From UMGS1590 sp963558655 (GTDB lineage: Bacteria > Bacillota > Peptococcia > Peptococcales > Peptococcaceae), in contig CAUWHJ010000001.1 in NCBI GenBank assembly GCA_963558655.1, forward strand, positions 133,752-197,751: a DNA stretch of 64,000 bases, written 5' to 3'. Positions 15,737 to 23,865 of this stretch are shown here, piece after piece. Within the stretch, counting starts at the first letter, position 1. Each line of letters starts with the position of its first letter. Both the position numbers and the translations under genes were made by a program. The notes below the pieces were generated by a model. That model searched no databases and was not told the origin of the DNA. It saw nothing but the letters and a program-made list of their open reading frames with translations.

Positions 15737-16525
15737 ATGGAATGTCGTTTGGGCTTGATTCAGCTGGCTGCCGGTGACGACAAAGCCGCCAACTTGCGCG
15801 CTGCACGTCGGGAAATTGATCGTGCTGTGCGTGAAGGGGCAGAGCTGGTTATCTTGCCAGAAATGTTCTGCGTGCCTTATGAAACGTCGCGCTTTGCAGC
15901 TTACGCTGAACCGGAAGGCGGCGAAGCACAGGCTATGCTCGCTGCGGCAGCGCGTGACAATCGCTGTTGGCTGGTAGGTGGGTCCATTTGCGAAGTGGAG
16001 GACGGCCACTATTATAACACCAGCTATGTGTACAATCCGGAAGGTGCTTGTGTTGCCAAACACCGCAAATACCACCTTTTTGACATTGACATCAAAGGTG
16101 GCCAGTATTTTAAGGAAAGCGACGTGCTTTCACCTGGCGACCAGCTGACCGTTTTTGGCACCCCATGGGGCAAGATGGGTCTGGCTATCTGTTTTGACAT
16201 TCGCTTTGCAGAAATGGCGGCAGAGATGGTCAAGCGCAGCGCTCGTGTGCTCATTTATCCGGCATCGTTCAATATGTCCACCGGGCCGCGTCATTGGGAA
16301 CTGCTCTTTCGGGCGCGCGCCATGGACGGGCAGTGCTATGCGGTTGGTGTTGCACCGGCGCGTGATGAAACTGCCAGCTATGTGAGCTGGGCGCATAGTA
16401 TCGTTGTTGACCCATGGGCGCAGGTGGTTTGCGACCTCGGCACTGCGCCGGAAACACGTGTTGTGACGATTGAACTTGATACAGTTGCCGCCGTGCGGCA
16501 GCAAATTCCTATTGGTCATGTATGA
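15737..16525 (+). CDS. Carbon-nitrogen hydrolase (omega-amidase-like)
   Basis: A 262-residue nitrilase-superfamily enzyme. The Glu-Lys-Cys triad is visible: Glu in LVILPEMF near residue 42, Lys in HRKYHLFDID near 110, and Cys in GLAICFDIRF near 153. The sequence around the Cys and the HLFD segment resembles the NIT2/omega-amidase branch, which hydrolyses alpha-ketoglutaramate and alpha-ketosuccinamate. The exact substrate is inference. GAAAGGAG precedes the ATG. Its stop codon overlaps a possible ATG, and proC follows within about 30 bases, so the two are probably one operon. Confidence 0.85.
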   Translation: MECRLGLIQLAAGDDKAANLRAARREIDRAVREGAELVILPEMFCVPYETSRFAAYAEPEGGEAQAMLAAAARDNRCWLVGGSICEVEDGHYYNTSYVYNPEGACVAKHRKYHLFDIDIKGGQYFKESDVLSPGDQLTVFGTPWGKMGLAICFDIRFAEMAAEMVKRSARVLIYPASFNMSTGPRHWELLFRARAMDGQCYAVGVAPARDETASYVSWAHSIVVDPWAQVVCDLGTAPETRVVTIELDTVAAVRQQIPIGHV

Positions 16526-16551
16526 ACCATCGCTATGAAAGGAGCTTTACC

Positions 16552-17382
16552 ATGAACTATCATCTTGGATTTATCGGCTGCGGCAACATGGGCAGTGCTA
16601 TGCTCGCCGGAGCTTTAAACGCTGGTCTCACCACGGCTGAACGCATTGCCGTACACACCGGCACCCCAGTGCATCAAGCGGCGCTTGCCGAAAAATACGG
16701 GGTGCAGGCATTGGCGAGCAATCGCGATGTTGCGCGCAACAGTGACATCATTGTGCTTGCCGTGAAACCAAACATTTACAAAGACGTGCTCTTGGACATT
16801 CGTGACGTGCTCACCCAGGGGCAAACCATTGTCGCGATTGCACCTGCGTACAGCATAAGTGCCATCGCTGCCCTTGTTGATAATGATGCCGTTGGCATTG
16901 CGCGTGCTATGCCAAATACGCCAGCACAGATTGGGCAGGGCATGGCTGGTCTTTGTTTTTCTGAGAATATGAGCAGCGAACAGCAGGCGGCTGTTAAAGC
17001 TTTTTTTGAAAGCTTTGGTAAAGTGGCCATCGTGCGTGAAGACGTCATGCACGCTGTGGGGTCTGTCAGCGGTTCATCGCCAGCGTTTGTTTACATGGTC
17101 ATCGAAGCCATGGCGCAAGGTGCCATTAAATTGGGCATTCCTGCCAAAGATGCCATCACCTTCGCCGCGCAGAGCGTTCTCGGCGCTGCTGCCCTGGTGC
17201 TTGAGACGGGTGAACATCCCGCCGTGTTACGCGATGCCGTTTGTTCTGCCGGTGGCACCACCATCGCCGGTGTTGCCGCACTTGAAAAAGACGGCATGAA
17301 AGCCGCCTTCCTCGATGCCATGGACGCTAGCAGCGAAAAATTTCTGGCTATGGAACGTGCTGCAGTCGACGATCTTGCTTAA
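16552..17382 (+). CDS. proC: Pyrroline-5-carboxylate reductase
   Basis: A 276-residue protein with the N-terminal Rossmann motif GFIGCGNMGSAMLAGAL. It also shows the conserved VLAVKPN strand, RAMPNTPAQIGQGM and, in the dimer domain, the DAVCSAGGTTIAG active-site segment. ProC reduces pyrroline-5-carboxylate to proline with NAD(P)H in the cytoplasm. ATG 16552 is chosen because AAAGGAG sits seven bases upstream; an in-frame ATG at 16522 lacks one. A strong terminator follows. Confidence 0.95.
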   Translation: MNYHLGFIGCGNMGSAMLAGALNAGLTTAERIAVHTGTPVHQAALAEKYGVQALASNRDVARNSDIIVLAVKPNIYKDVLLDIRDVLTQGQTIVAIAPAYSISAIAALVDNDAVGIARAMPNTPAQIGQGMAGLCFSENMSSEQQAAVKAFFESFGKVAIVREDVMHAVGSVSGSSPAFVYMVIEAMAQGAIKLGIPAKDAITFAAQSVLGAAALVLETGEHPAVLRDAVCSAGGTTIAGVAALEKDGMKAAFLDAMDASSEKFLAMERAAVDDLA

Positions 17383-17389
17383 TATTTTT

Positions 17390-17422
17390 GCCGAACACTT
17401 TTGTAGGGTGTTCGGCATTTTT
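17390..17422 (+). terminator. proC terminator
   Basis: Stem GCCGAACAC/GTGTTCGGC with a 9-base loop, then ATTTTTG. Confidence 0.85.
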
Positions 17423-17473
17423 GCTTTTGCTGAAAAAAAGAGCCTCTATCTTTCATTAGTGGCGTGACTATGT

Positions 17474-17479
17474 TATAAT
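17474..17479 (+). promoter_or_regulatory. TIR gene promoter (extended -10)
   Basis: TGTTATAAT at 17471-17479 carries the TGn extension; the -35 candidate TTTCAT (17451-17456) is weak but 17 bases away. Confidence 0.6.
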
Positions 17480-17539
17480 TTTTCCTATAATTTCGTCATT
17501 GCTATATTCATTGCTATATATTGAGAGGAAGTTGATAAC

Positions 17540-18151
17540 GTGTCAGAAACTATGCAAGAATTAACAGGAAAGATCAAAGCCTGCGATCGCAGTCAACCAT
17601 ATATTTATGTGAGCTACTCTACCCGCGACGGCGAAGCTGTGTACAATGATGTTATCGCATTGCAGGAAGCTGGTAAAAATTTGTGGATTGATACCCCGGC
17701 CAATATGACAGGTGATGGCTACAACAGTACCATTTTCGGCGCGATTGCCGATCTTAACTGTAAAGGTGTACTCTTTTATTTGAGTGAAGAATCCATGACA
17801 TCTGCTCAGTGCGCTAAGGAAGTTGCTTATACCAAAAGCCATGCTATTACCGATGAACGTGCTGCTTTGCCGGTGGTTGTGGTTGACCTCGACGAAGTTG
17901 ATGATCTTGATATTGAACGCTATGTTAATGGTAAGCTATATAGCCTCTTTGGCAGCGAATACCTCAGTGAAGCTGAAGCAGAACGTATGAAGAAATATCG
18001 TGACAAGTATAATAATCGTGTCGACCATGTCGATACGCGTTACAACCTCTGTGAAATCATCTTGAACATTCTTAAAGATCAGGAAGCCGGCCAGGTGCCA
18101 TTCACCGAAGTCGCTGCTGACCGTGTGGCTTATGTATCGAAAATGCTTTAA
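17540..18151 (+). CDS. Stand-alone TIR-domain protein
   Basis: A 203-residue protein made almost entirely of one TIR domain. It opens with the strand PYIYVSYSTRDGEAVYNDV, has a BB-loop-like segment (LWIDTPANMTGDG), and then FYLSEESMTSAQCAKEVAY. The Glu in the S..C..E motif corresponds to the catalytic Glu of NADase-type TIR domains. No sensor, membrane or repeat domain is attached. It is monocistronic, bounded by terminators, with a GTG start preceded by GAGAGGAAG. Bacterial TIR proteins cleave NAD+ in phage defence or act as effectors, but I see no Thoeris, CBASS or Argonaute partner nearby. The role is therefore open. Confidence 0.88.
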   Translation: MSETMQELTGKIKACDRSQPYIYVSYSTRDGEAVYNDVIALQEAGKNLWIDTPANMTGDGYNSTIFGAIADLNCKGVLFYLSEESMTSAQCAKEVAYTKSHAITDERAALPVVVVDLDEVDDLDIERYVNGKLYSLFGSEYLSEAEAERMKKYRDKYNNRVDHVDTRYNLCEIILNILKDQEAGQVPFTEVAADRVAYVSKML

Positions 18152-18164
18152 TTGCACCACGAAC

Positions 18165-18200
18165 GCCGGAAAGGGTTTATTGCGCCCTTCCGGCTTTTTT
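18165..18200 (+). terminator. TIR gene terminator
   Basis: Stem GCCGGAAAGGG/CCCTTCCGGC with an 8-9 base loop, then six T residues. Confidence 0.85.
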
Positions 18201-18228
18201 CATAGAAGCGTAGGAAAGGAGGAAAGTT

Positions 18229-18786
18229 GTGAGTAATCGTACTAAACGTGACTTGGAAGATGCCCTGAAAACCATGCTTTTACAAAAGCCATTGGATAAA
18301 ATTACCATTCGTGATCTTACCGATGTAGCTGGTATTAGCCGTATGGCTTTTTACTATCATTTTCAGGACATCTATGATCTTGTAGAATGGGTTTGTATTG
18401 AAGATGCGCGCCTTGCTCTCGATGGGAAAAAAACGGCTGATACCTGGCAGGATGGTTTAGCACATGTATTTGAAGCGGTTCGTGAAAACAAACTTTTTGT
18501 CTTGAACGCCTATCATTCACTAGACCGTGAGCGTATGGAACGCTTTCTTTTGGGGCTCACCGCTGATCTTATTCGCGGCGTTGTGGATGAAAAAAGTCAG
18601 GGGATTAACGTGAGTGATGACGATAAAGCGTTTATCGCTCGTTTTTATACATACAGTTTCGTTGGGCTGATGCTCGACTGGATCGGTCGCGGTATGACGG
18701 ATGACTACCATGAGATTGTGAAAAAAATTTGTCTCATCATGCATGCTGCTGTGGATCATGCCATTGCTCATTTTGCTGATCGTTGA
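18229..18786 (+). CDS. TetR/AcrR-family transcriptional regulator
   Basis: A 185-residue regulator with an N-terminal HTH (ITIRDLTDVAGISRMAFYYHFQD, split here by the recognition helix) and an all-helical C-terminal ligand domain. The start MSNRTKRDLEDALKTMLLQKP is typical of TetR proteins with the C8/DhaS-like C-terminal domain. GTG start with AAAGGAGG six bases upstream. It directly precedes the oleate hydratase gene, though a strong terminator separates them. It may sense fatty acids and control that gene; this is inference from position. Confidence 0.88.
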   Translation: MSNRTKRDLEDALKTMLLQKPLDKITIRDLTDVAGISRMAFYYHFQDIYDLVEWVCIEDARLALDGKKTADTWQDGLAHVFEAVRENKLFVLNAYHSLDRERMERFLLGLTADLIRGVVDEKSQGINVSDDDKAFIARFYTYSFVGLMLDWIGRGMTDDYHEIVKKICLIMHAAVDHAIAHFADR

Positions 18787-18803
18787 TGGTGAATGGGGTC
18801 TTT

Positions 18804-18852
18804 ACAAAACCGCCTTGGTGATTAGTTTTTTATCACCAAGGCGGTTTTGTTG
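18804..18852 (+). terminator. TetR gene terminator
   Basis: A 19-bp stem (ACAAAACCGCC... with its complement ending 18850) and T-rich loop and tail. Confidence 0.85.
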
Positions 18853-18933
18853 ATGGTGTGATGTGTGGGGGAGGCGTAAGATGAAGACATAGAAATCTTC
18901 TGACTGCTCTCAAACATGAAAGGACCTTATAAA

Positions 18934-20874
18934 ATGAACAAACAAACAAAATTAACAATGGCAGCGTTGGGCGCTGCTGGTACAGGTGCGGCTGTGGCGC
19001 TGGCAAAGAAACGTGGCGCAGAGAAAATGGCAACGCACACCGATTATCGTAATACAGAGCTTGGCAAGGGTGCGCCGAACAGCAAAGGCATTCGCTATAC
19101 AAATGGTAACTATGAGGCGTTTGCGCGACCAAAGAAACCGGAAGGTGTGGAAGAAAAACATGCCTACATTGTTGGCAGCGGGTTGGCTGCGCTTTCAGCA
19201 GCTTGCTTTTTGGTACGCGATGGGCAAATGCCAGGCGAGAACATTCACATTTTAGAAGCGATGGATATTGCCGGTGGTGCCTGCGATGGTATTCTTGACA
19301 CCAGTCGTGGCTATATCATGCGCGGTGGCCGCGAGATGGAAGATCATTTTGAATGTCTTTGGGACTTATTCCGCAGCATTCCATCTTTAGAAGTGGAAGA
19401 TGCGTCGGTGTTGGATGAGTTCTATTGGCTCAATCGTGAAGATCCAAACTACTCACTCTGTCGCGCTACAGAAAAACGTGGGCAGGATGCACATACCGAT
19501 GGTCGCTTTAATTTGAGCACGAAAGGTGCCTTGCAAATTGCCAAACTCTTTATGACGCCGGACGAAGAGCTTTATGACAAAACCATCGAAGATGTTTTTG
19601 ATGAAGAAGTGTTCGATTCCACGTTCTGGCTGTATTGGCGCACGATGTTTGCTTTTGAAAACTGGCACAGTGCATTGGAAATGAAGCGTTATTTCCAGCG
19701 TTTCATTCACCACATCGCTGGGTTACCGGATTTCAGCGCACTTAAATTTACACGCTACAACCAATATGAATCGTTAATTTTGCCGATGCAGAAATATCTG
19801 GAGAACGCTGGTGTGGACTTCCGCTTTGGTGTAGAAGTGACGAATGTGCTTTTCGATATTCAAGATGGTCGCAAGCAGGCAACAGCCATTGAGACCCGTA
19901 AAGGCGGCAAGGAAGCAGGCATCGTATTGACAGAAAACGATCTTGTCTTTATTACGAATGGTAGCTGCACCGAAGGCACCATCTATGGTGACCAGGATCA
20001 CGCACCAAACGGTGACGCTGAAGTGCGTACAAGCGGTTGCTGGAACCTGTGGAAAAACATTGCGGCGCAGGATGAGGCGTTTGGTCGTCCGGAAAAATTC
20101 TGCGGCGATGTGGCAAAGACAAATTGGGAATCAGCTACGGTGACGACGCTGGACGACAAAATTTTGCCTTACATCGAAGCCATCTGTCAGCGCGATCCAC
20201 GTTCGGGCAAGGTGGTCACCGGCGGCATTGTAAGCTGTCAGGATTCCTCGTGGCTGCTTAGTTGGACGATCAATCGTCAGGGGCAGTTCAAAGCACAGGA
20301 ACCGGAAAAGGTTTGTGTGTGGGTGTATGGTCTCTTTACCGATGTGCCAGGGGATTATGTGAAAAAGCCAATGCGCGATTGCAGTGGTCGTGAGATTACA
20401 GAGGAGTGGCTGTATCATCTTGGCGTGCCAGAAGATGAGATACCAACCCTCGCGCGTGAGAGTGCTGTCTGTGTGCCAACGATGATGCCATATATTACAG
20501 CCTTCTTCATGCCACGCACTGCCGGTGATCGTCCGGATGTCATTCCTGATGGGTCGGTTAATGCCGCCTTTATCGGACAATTTGCCGAAACACCACGCGA
20601 CACCGTTTTCACCACTGAATATTCGGTGCGTACGGCAATGGAAGCGGTGTATGGTTTGTTGGGTGTCGACCGCGGTGTGCCGGAAGTGTGGGACAGTGTC
20701 TATGATGTGCGTGCTTTGCTTGATTCAAGCGTTTGCCTCATGGATGGCCGTTCGCCACTGGATCTTTTGCCAGGCGCATTGCGTAAACCCCTTTTGGCGC
20801 TTGTGCGTGGCACAGTGATTGACAAGCTTTTGCGCGATCACGGCATCGTGCACAATACTGAGAACGATAAGTAA
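18934..20874 (+). CDS. ohyA: Oleate hydratase (FAD-dependent fatty-acid double-bond hydratase)
   Basis: A 646-residue protein matching the MCRA/oleate hydratase family. The FAD-binding Rossmann motif AYIVGSGLAALSAACFLVRDG is at about residues 75-95 (quoted in part). It is followed by EAMDIAGGACDG and GGREMEDHFECLWDLF, the latter containing the conserved catalytic-region Glu. These enzymes add water to cis-9 double bonds of unsaturated fatty acids, giving 10-hydroxy acids and detoxifying them. The first 40 residues include a hydrophobic Ala/Gly-rich stretch (LTMAALGAAGTGAAVALA) ahead of the usual family start (NGNYEAFARP). This could be a membrane anchor. SD GAAAGGAC precedes ATG 18934. Confidence 0.93.
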   Translation: MNKQTKLTMAALGAAGTGAAVALAKKRGAEKMATHTDYRNTELGKGAPNSKGIRYTNGNYEAFARPKKPEGVEEKHAYIVGSGLAALSAACFLVRDGQMPGENIHILEAMDIAGGACDGILDTSRGYIMRGGREMEDHFECLWDLFRSIPSLEVEDASVLDEFYWLNREDPNYSLCRATEKRGQDAHTDGRFNLSTKGALQIAKLFMTPDEELYDKTIEDVFDEEVFDSTFWLYWRTMFAFENWHSALEMKRYFQRFIHHIAGLPDFSALKFTRYNQYESLILPMQKYLENAGVDFRFGVEVTNVLFDIQDGRKQATAIETRKGGKEAGIVLTENDLVFITNGSCTEGTIYGDQDHAPNGDAEVRTSGCWNLWKNIAAQDEAFGRPEKFCGDVAKTNWESATVTTLDDKILPYIEAICQRDPRSGKVVTGGIVSCQDSSWLLSWTINRQGQFKAQEPEKVCVWVYGLFTDVPGDYVKKPMRDCSGREITEEWLYHLGVPEDEIPTLARESAVCVPTMMPYITAFFMPRTAGDRPDVIPDGSVNAAFIGQFAETPRDTVFTTEYSVRTAMEAVYGLLGVDRGVPEVWDSVYDVRALLDSSVCLMDGRSPLDLLPGALRKPLLALVRGTVIDKLLRDHGIVHNTENDK

Positions 20875-20875
20875 G

Positions 20876-20918
20876 AAAAAAACGCCCGTCAAGGAATATT
20901 TCCCTTGACGGGCGTTTC
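20876..20918. terminator. Hairpin after ohyA, overlapping the rplU promoter
   Basis: A 14-bp stem, 20881-20894 with 20903-20916. The T-run is only TTT on the plus strand but seven T residues on the minus strand. The right arm contains the -35 box of the next promoter. Confidence 0.7.
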
Positions 20919-20933
20919 CTGGTTCTGTATAAT
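20905..20933 (+). promoter_or_regulatory. rplU operon promoter
   Basis: TTGACG (20905-20910), 17-base spacer, TATAAT (20928-20933); the -35 lies within the preceding hairpin. Confidence 0.8.
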
Positions 20934-20939
20934 TGATAT

Positions 20940-21040
20940 TCGGATATGGGTGTTTTTCCCCAGATCGAAACCGCATGCGTCAGGTTGAAAACGCAGCGTG
21001 GCCGCTACCTTATCGCAGCGAGTATTCTCAGGGAGGAGTG
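20940..21040 (+). promoter_or_regulatory. Ribosomal protein L21 leader (candidate)
   Basis: About 100 transcribed bases precede rplU, with several short GC-rich complementary segments (CGCAGCGTGGCCGCTACC and TATCGCAGCGAG) right before GGGAGGAG. Firmicutes rplU operons usually carry an autoregulatory L21 leader. Position and GC-rich structure fit; I could not run a covariance model. Confidence 0.45.
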
Positions 21041-21046
21041 AAAGAA

Positions 21047-21358
21047 ATGTACGCTATTATTGCTACTGGTGGCAAACAATACAAAGTCGAAGAAGGTATG
21101 ACTCTCGACGTGGAACTGCTCCACGCTGAAGCTGGTGAAACCGTTGAACTCGATACCGTATTGATGCTCAACAAGGACGGCGAAGTAGTGACCGGCAAGC
21201 CTTATGTTGAAGGCGCTAAGGTCAGCCTTAAGGTTGTTGAAAACGGCAAAGCACCTAAGATTACCGTTTTCAAGTACAAACCTAAAAAGAACTATCGTCG
21301 TAAAAAAGGTCATCGTCAGCCTTACACCCGCGTGACCGTTGAATCAATCGTTGGCTAA
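21047..21358 (+). CDS. rplU: 50S ribosomal protein L21
   Basis: A 103-residue protein with the typical start MYAIIATGGKQYKVEEG and C-terminal KYKPKKNYRRKKGHRQPYT, the rRNA-binding basic patch. First gene of the rplU-prp-rpmA operon; GGGAGGAG precedes the ATG. Its stop overlaps the next start (TAATG). Confidence 0.97.
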   Translation: MYAIIATGGKQYKVEEGMTLDVELLHAEAGETVELDTVLMLNKDGEVVTGKPYVEGAKVSLKVVENGKAPKITVFKYKPKKNYRRKKGHRQPYTRVTVESIVG

Positions 21359-21687
21359 TGATTGAGGTAACGCTTTTTTTAGACACAAACGATAGGCTCT
21401 GTGGCTATGAATTTTCTGGTCATGCAGAATCGGCGCCTTATGGCGAAGATCTCGTTTGTGCAGCAGCTTCTACCTTGGCTATTGTGACTGAAAACAGTCT
21501 TTGTGCACAAGGGGTACATTATGAAGCTGAGCTTGACGAAGGCTATGTGAAACTGATGCTTACACCGATCTTCGATGAGCGCGAAGCGCTTGTGGCGGAA
21601 GCGGTGTTGAAAACGTTAGCGGTTGGGGCTAATGCCTTGGCTGATACGTATCCTGAATACATCAATGCAAACAGTGTTCATGTTTGA
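21358..21687 (+). CDS. prp: Ribosomal-processing cysteine protease Prp
   Basis: A 109-residue protein of the YsxB/Prp family. Catalytic His lies in FSGHAESAPYGED near residue 21 and catalytic Cys in LVCAAASTLAI near 33, in the usual arrangement. Prp removes the N-terminal extension of L27 before assembly. The neighbouring rpmA product has exactly that extension. Start overlaps the rplU stop, indicating coupled translation. Confidence 0.95.
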   Translation: MIEVTLFLDTNDRLCGYEFSGHAESAPYGEDLVCAAASTLAIVTENSLCAQGVHYEAELDEGYVKLMLTPIFDEREALVAEAVLKTLAVGANALADTYPEYINANSVHV

Positions 21688-21700
21688 GGAGGTGGACCAA

Positions 21701-21979
21701 ATGTTCACATTGGATTTGCAATTATTCGCATCTAAAAAAGGGGTAGGTAGTACCAAGAACGGTCGTGATTCCCACTCCAAGCGTCTCGGTGCGAAGAAGA
21801 GTGACGGCCAGACCGTAAAGGCAGGCAACATTCTCTATCGCCAGAGAGGGACCAAGATCCATCCGGGCGCAAATGTTGGCAAGGGCGGCGATGATACCTT
21901 GTTCGCAAAGATCGACGGCGTCGTTCGTTACGAAAAGGGCAACAACAAGACCCGCGTCAGCGTTTATGCTGCTGAATAA
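21701..21979 (+). CDS. rpmA: 50S ribosomal protein L27 with Prp-cleaved N-terminus
   Basis: A 92-residue protein beginning MFTLDLQLFA-SKKGVGSTKN. The LQLFA segment before SKKGVGS is the Firmicutes extension cleaved by Prp. The mature protein contributes to the peptidyl-transferase centre and has GTKIHPGANVGKGGDDTLFA. GGAGGTGG precedes the ATG. The operon ends at the hairpin just downstream. Confidence 0.97.
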   Translation: MFTLDLQLFASKKGVGSTKNGRDSHSKRLGAKKSDGQTVKAGNILYRQRGTKIHPGANVGKGGDDTLFAKIDGVVRYEKGNNKTRVSVYAAE

Positions 21980-21990
21980 GAAAAATTGGG

Positions 21991-22016
21991 GGATGACCGC
22001 TCGGTCATCCTTTTTT
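21991..22016 (+). terminator. rplU-prp-rpmA terminator
   Basis: Perfect stem GGATGACC/GGTCATCC with a 4-base loop and TTTTTT. Confidence 0.9.
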
Positions 22017-22041
22017 GTTATATCCAAGAAAGAGTAAACCC

Positions 22042-23865
22042 ATGAAGCAATCTGAGATTCAATCAATGTTGGCAGACGTTGAAGCGCGCATTGCGGCAGA
22101 AAAACGGCGTCTGCTTCTCTGGAGTAACGGCCGATTGGTGACGGCGCTGCTGGTGCTGGTGGGCTTGGTACTCGGTATTAAAAATGGCCTTGTTGCCGGT
22201 TATGTATTGGCAGCGGTGGGCGTTGTCTGTTTTTGCTGGCTGGTGCATCGTTTTGGTTTGCAGCAACGTGCCATTGAATTGGCGCAGAACCGGCTGATTG
22301 TGCTCAAGCGTTATGAGGCGCGCACACAGGGTGCGTGGTATGATTTTGCTGACGATGGCGCAGGCTATGTGCGTAAGGACGATTTTTTGTCGAGCGATTT
22401 AGACCTTTTTGGGCCGCGTTCGCTTTATCAGTATATTTCTGTGGCGCATACCATCAGCGGTCGCGATGCGCTGATGCGGTTGCTGACCAAACCAAACCTG
22501 AAACATATTGCGGCGCGGCAGGATTCGGTGTTAGAACTGTTGCAGGATGATGACACTGCCATCAATTTTGAAGCGCTTGGCCTTGCGAAAGACCGCCGCA
22601 GTGAAGACGATGAACGTGCTGCCGAGGCAAAGCTGCGCGGCTATGCGACAGGAAGCGGCAACAAAAGTATTCCGCAGCTGCGAGTGCTGGCGTATGGGAT
22701 GCCGCTTTTAACGTTGGCGTTTGCTGTGGCGGCGCTGCTTGGCGTGATGTCGTGGATGCCGGTGCTCTATGCGTTCTTTATGCAACTCATTGCGTCAACG
22801 ATGCTTTCCGGCGCCATCAAAACGGAGAAAGAAAGTGTCATGGTGTTGGCGCGCAAATTGGACCGCGTGGAAGAACGTATTCAAGTGCTGTTGGCGCCGA
22901 ACTTTAAGAGCGCCTACCTTCGTCAGATGCAGCAGCAGTTGGCGGATGCAGGTGAAGGCATTCGTGCCTTGAACCGCATTGTTGGCGCTTGGCATATGCG
23001 AGAAAATTTCGTGCTTTATCTGCCGTTGGTGGGCTTTTTGGCATGGGATTTCAACTGCTGTCTGGCGTTGGATAAGTGGCGTGTGCGTTATGGTGCATCG
23101 TTTGGGCGTTGGATGGATTGGCTGGGCGAAGTGGAAGCCCTCTATTCTTTGGGGACACTTTCGCGTGTGCGTCCAGATGAAACGAGTGTGCCGGAGATTG
23201 TCAACAGCGCTGCGCCATTTTTGGCCATGGCAGATGGCAAGCATCCGCTGCTAGACCCACGCAGTGTGGTTGGCAACGATTACACGCAGGGCGGCGATAC
23301 CGTCATTATCACCGGTAGCAACATGAGCGGGAAGTCTACGTTCATGCGTACCATTGCGCTCAATGCGGTGCTTGCGTATGCAGGTGGTACGGTAATGGCG
23401 AAAGAATTTCGCATTAGTCCAATGCGTATTTTCACATCAATGCGTGTGCGTGATGATGTGAGCGAAGGCATTTCATCGTTCTATGGCGAGATTTTGCGTA
23501 TCAAGCAGATGGTGGCGTTTTCTGAACAGCAGACGCCAATGCTGGTGCTGGTTGATGAAATTTTCAAAGGCACCAATTCCGCCGACCGCATCATTGGCGC
23601 ACAGGCGGCCATTCGCAAGCTCACTAAGCCATGGATGATGACCTTGGTGACAACCCACGATTTTGAGCTTTGTGCTCTGGTGGATACGCCGGAAATTCAG
23701 GGCAAGAATTATCATTTTGAAGAACATTATGAAGGCGATGCCATCGCTTTTGATTATAAGATTCGTCCGGGCCGCTGCAAAACGACCAATGCACAGCATC
23801 TTATGCGTATTGCAGGGCTTTTGGACGATGTGCATGAAGAAAAGGAGGAAGCCCATGTTTTATGA
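22042..23865 (+). CDS. Membrane-associated MutS-like ATPase
   Basis: A 607-residue protein with two N-terminal hydrophobic segments (VTALLVLVGLVLGIKNGL and YVLAAVGVVCFCWL) and more hydrophobic stretches near residues 225-255. The C-terminal MutS ABC-type ATPase domain has Walker A ITGSNMSGKSTFMRT, a FSSFYGEIL-type signature region (GISSFYGEIL) and Walker B LVLVDEIFKGTNS. It lacks the mismatch-binding domain of true MutS, so it is the poorly characterised MutS-like family rather than repair MutS. The start has a weak AGAAAGAG site. Its end overlaps obg by 11 bases, so the two are translationally linked. Confidence 0.85.
   Translation: MKQSEIQSMLADVEARIAAEKRRLLLWSNGRLVTALLVLVGLVLGIKNGLVAGYVLAAVGVVCFCWLVHRFGLQQRAIELAQNRLIVLKRYEARTQGAWYDFADDGAGYVRKDDFLSSDLDLFGPRSLYQYISVAHTISGRDALMRLLTKPNLKHIAARQDSVLELLQDDDTAINFEALGLAKDRRSEDDERAAEAKLRGYATGSGNKSIPQLRVLAYGMPLLTLAFAVAALLGVMSWMPVLYAFFMQLIASTMLSGAIKTEKESVMVLARKLDRVEERIQVLLAPNFKSAYLRQMQQQLADAGEGIRALNRIVGAWHMRENFVLYLPLVGFLAWDFNCCLALDKWRVRYGASFGRWMDWLGEVEALYSLGTLSRVRPDETSVPEIVNSAAPFLAMADGKHPLLDPRSVVGNDYTQGGDTVIITGSNMSGKSTFMRTIALNAVLAYAGGTVMAKEFRISPMRIFTSMRVRDDVSEGISSFYGEILRIKQMVAFSEQQTPMLVLVDEIFKGTNSADRIIGAQAAIRKLTKPWMMTLVTTHDFELCALVDTPEIQGKNYHFEEHYEGDAIAFDYKIRPGRCKTTNAQHLMRIAGLLDDVHEEKEEAHVL

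Noticed and set aside
17540..18151. Thoeris or CBASS system around the TIR gene
   Set aside because: No ThsA-like, cyclase or STING-like gene is adjacent; neighbours are proC, a TetR regulator and oleate hydratase.
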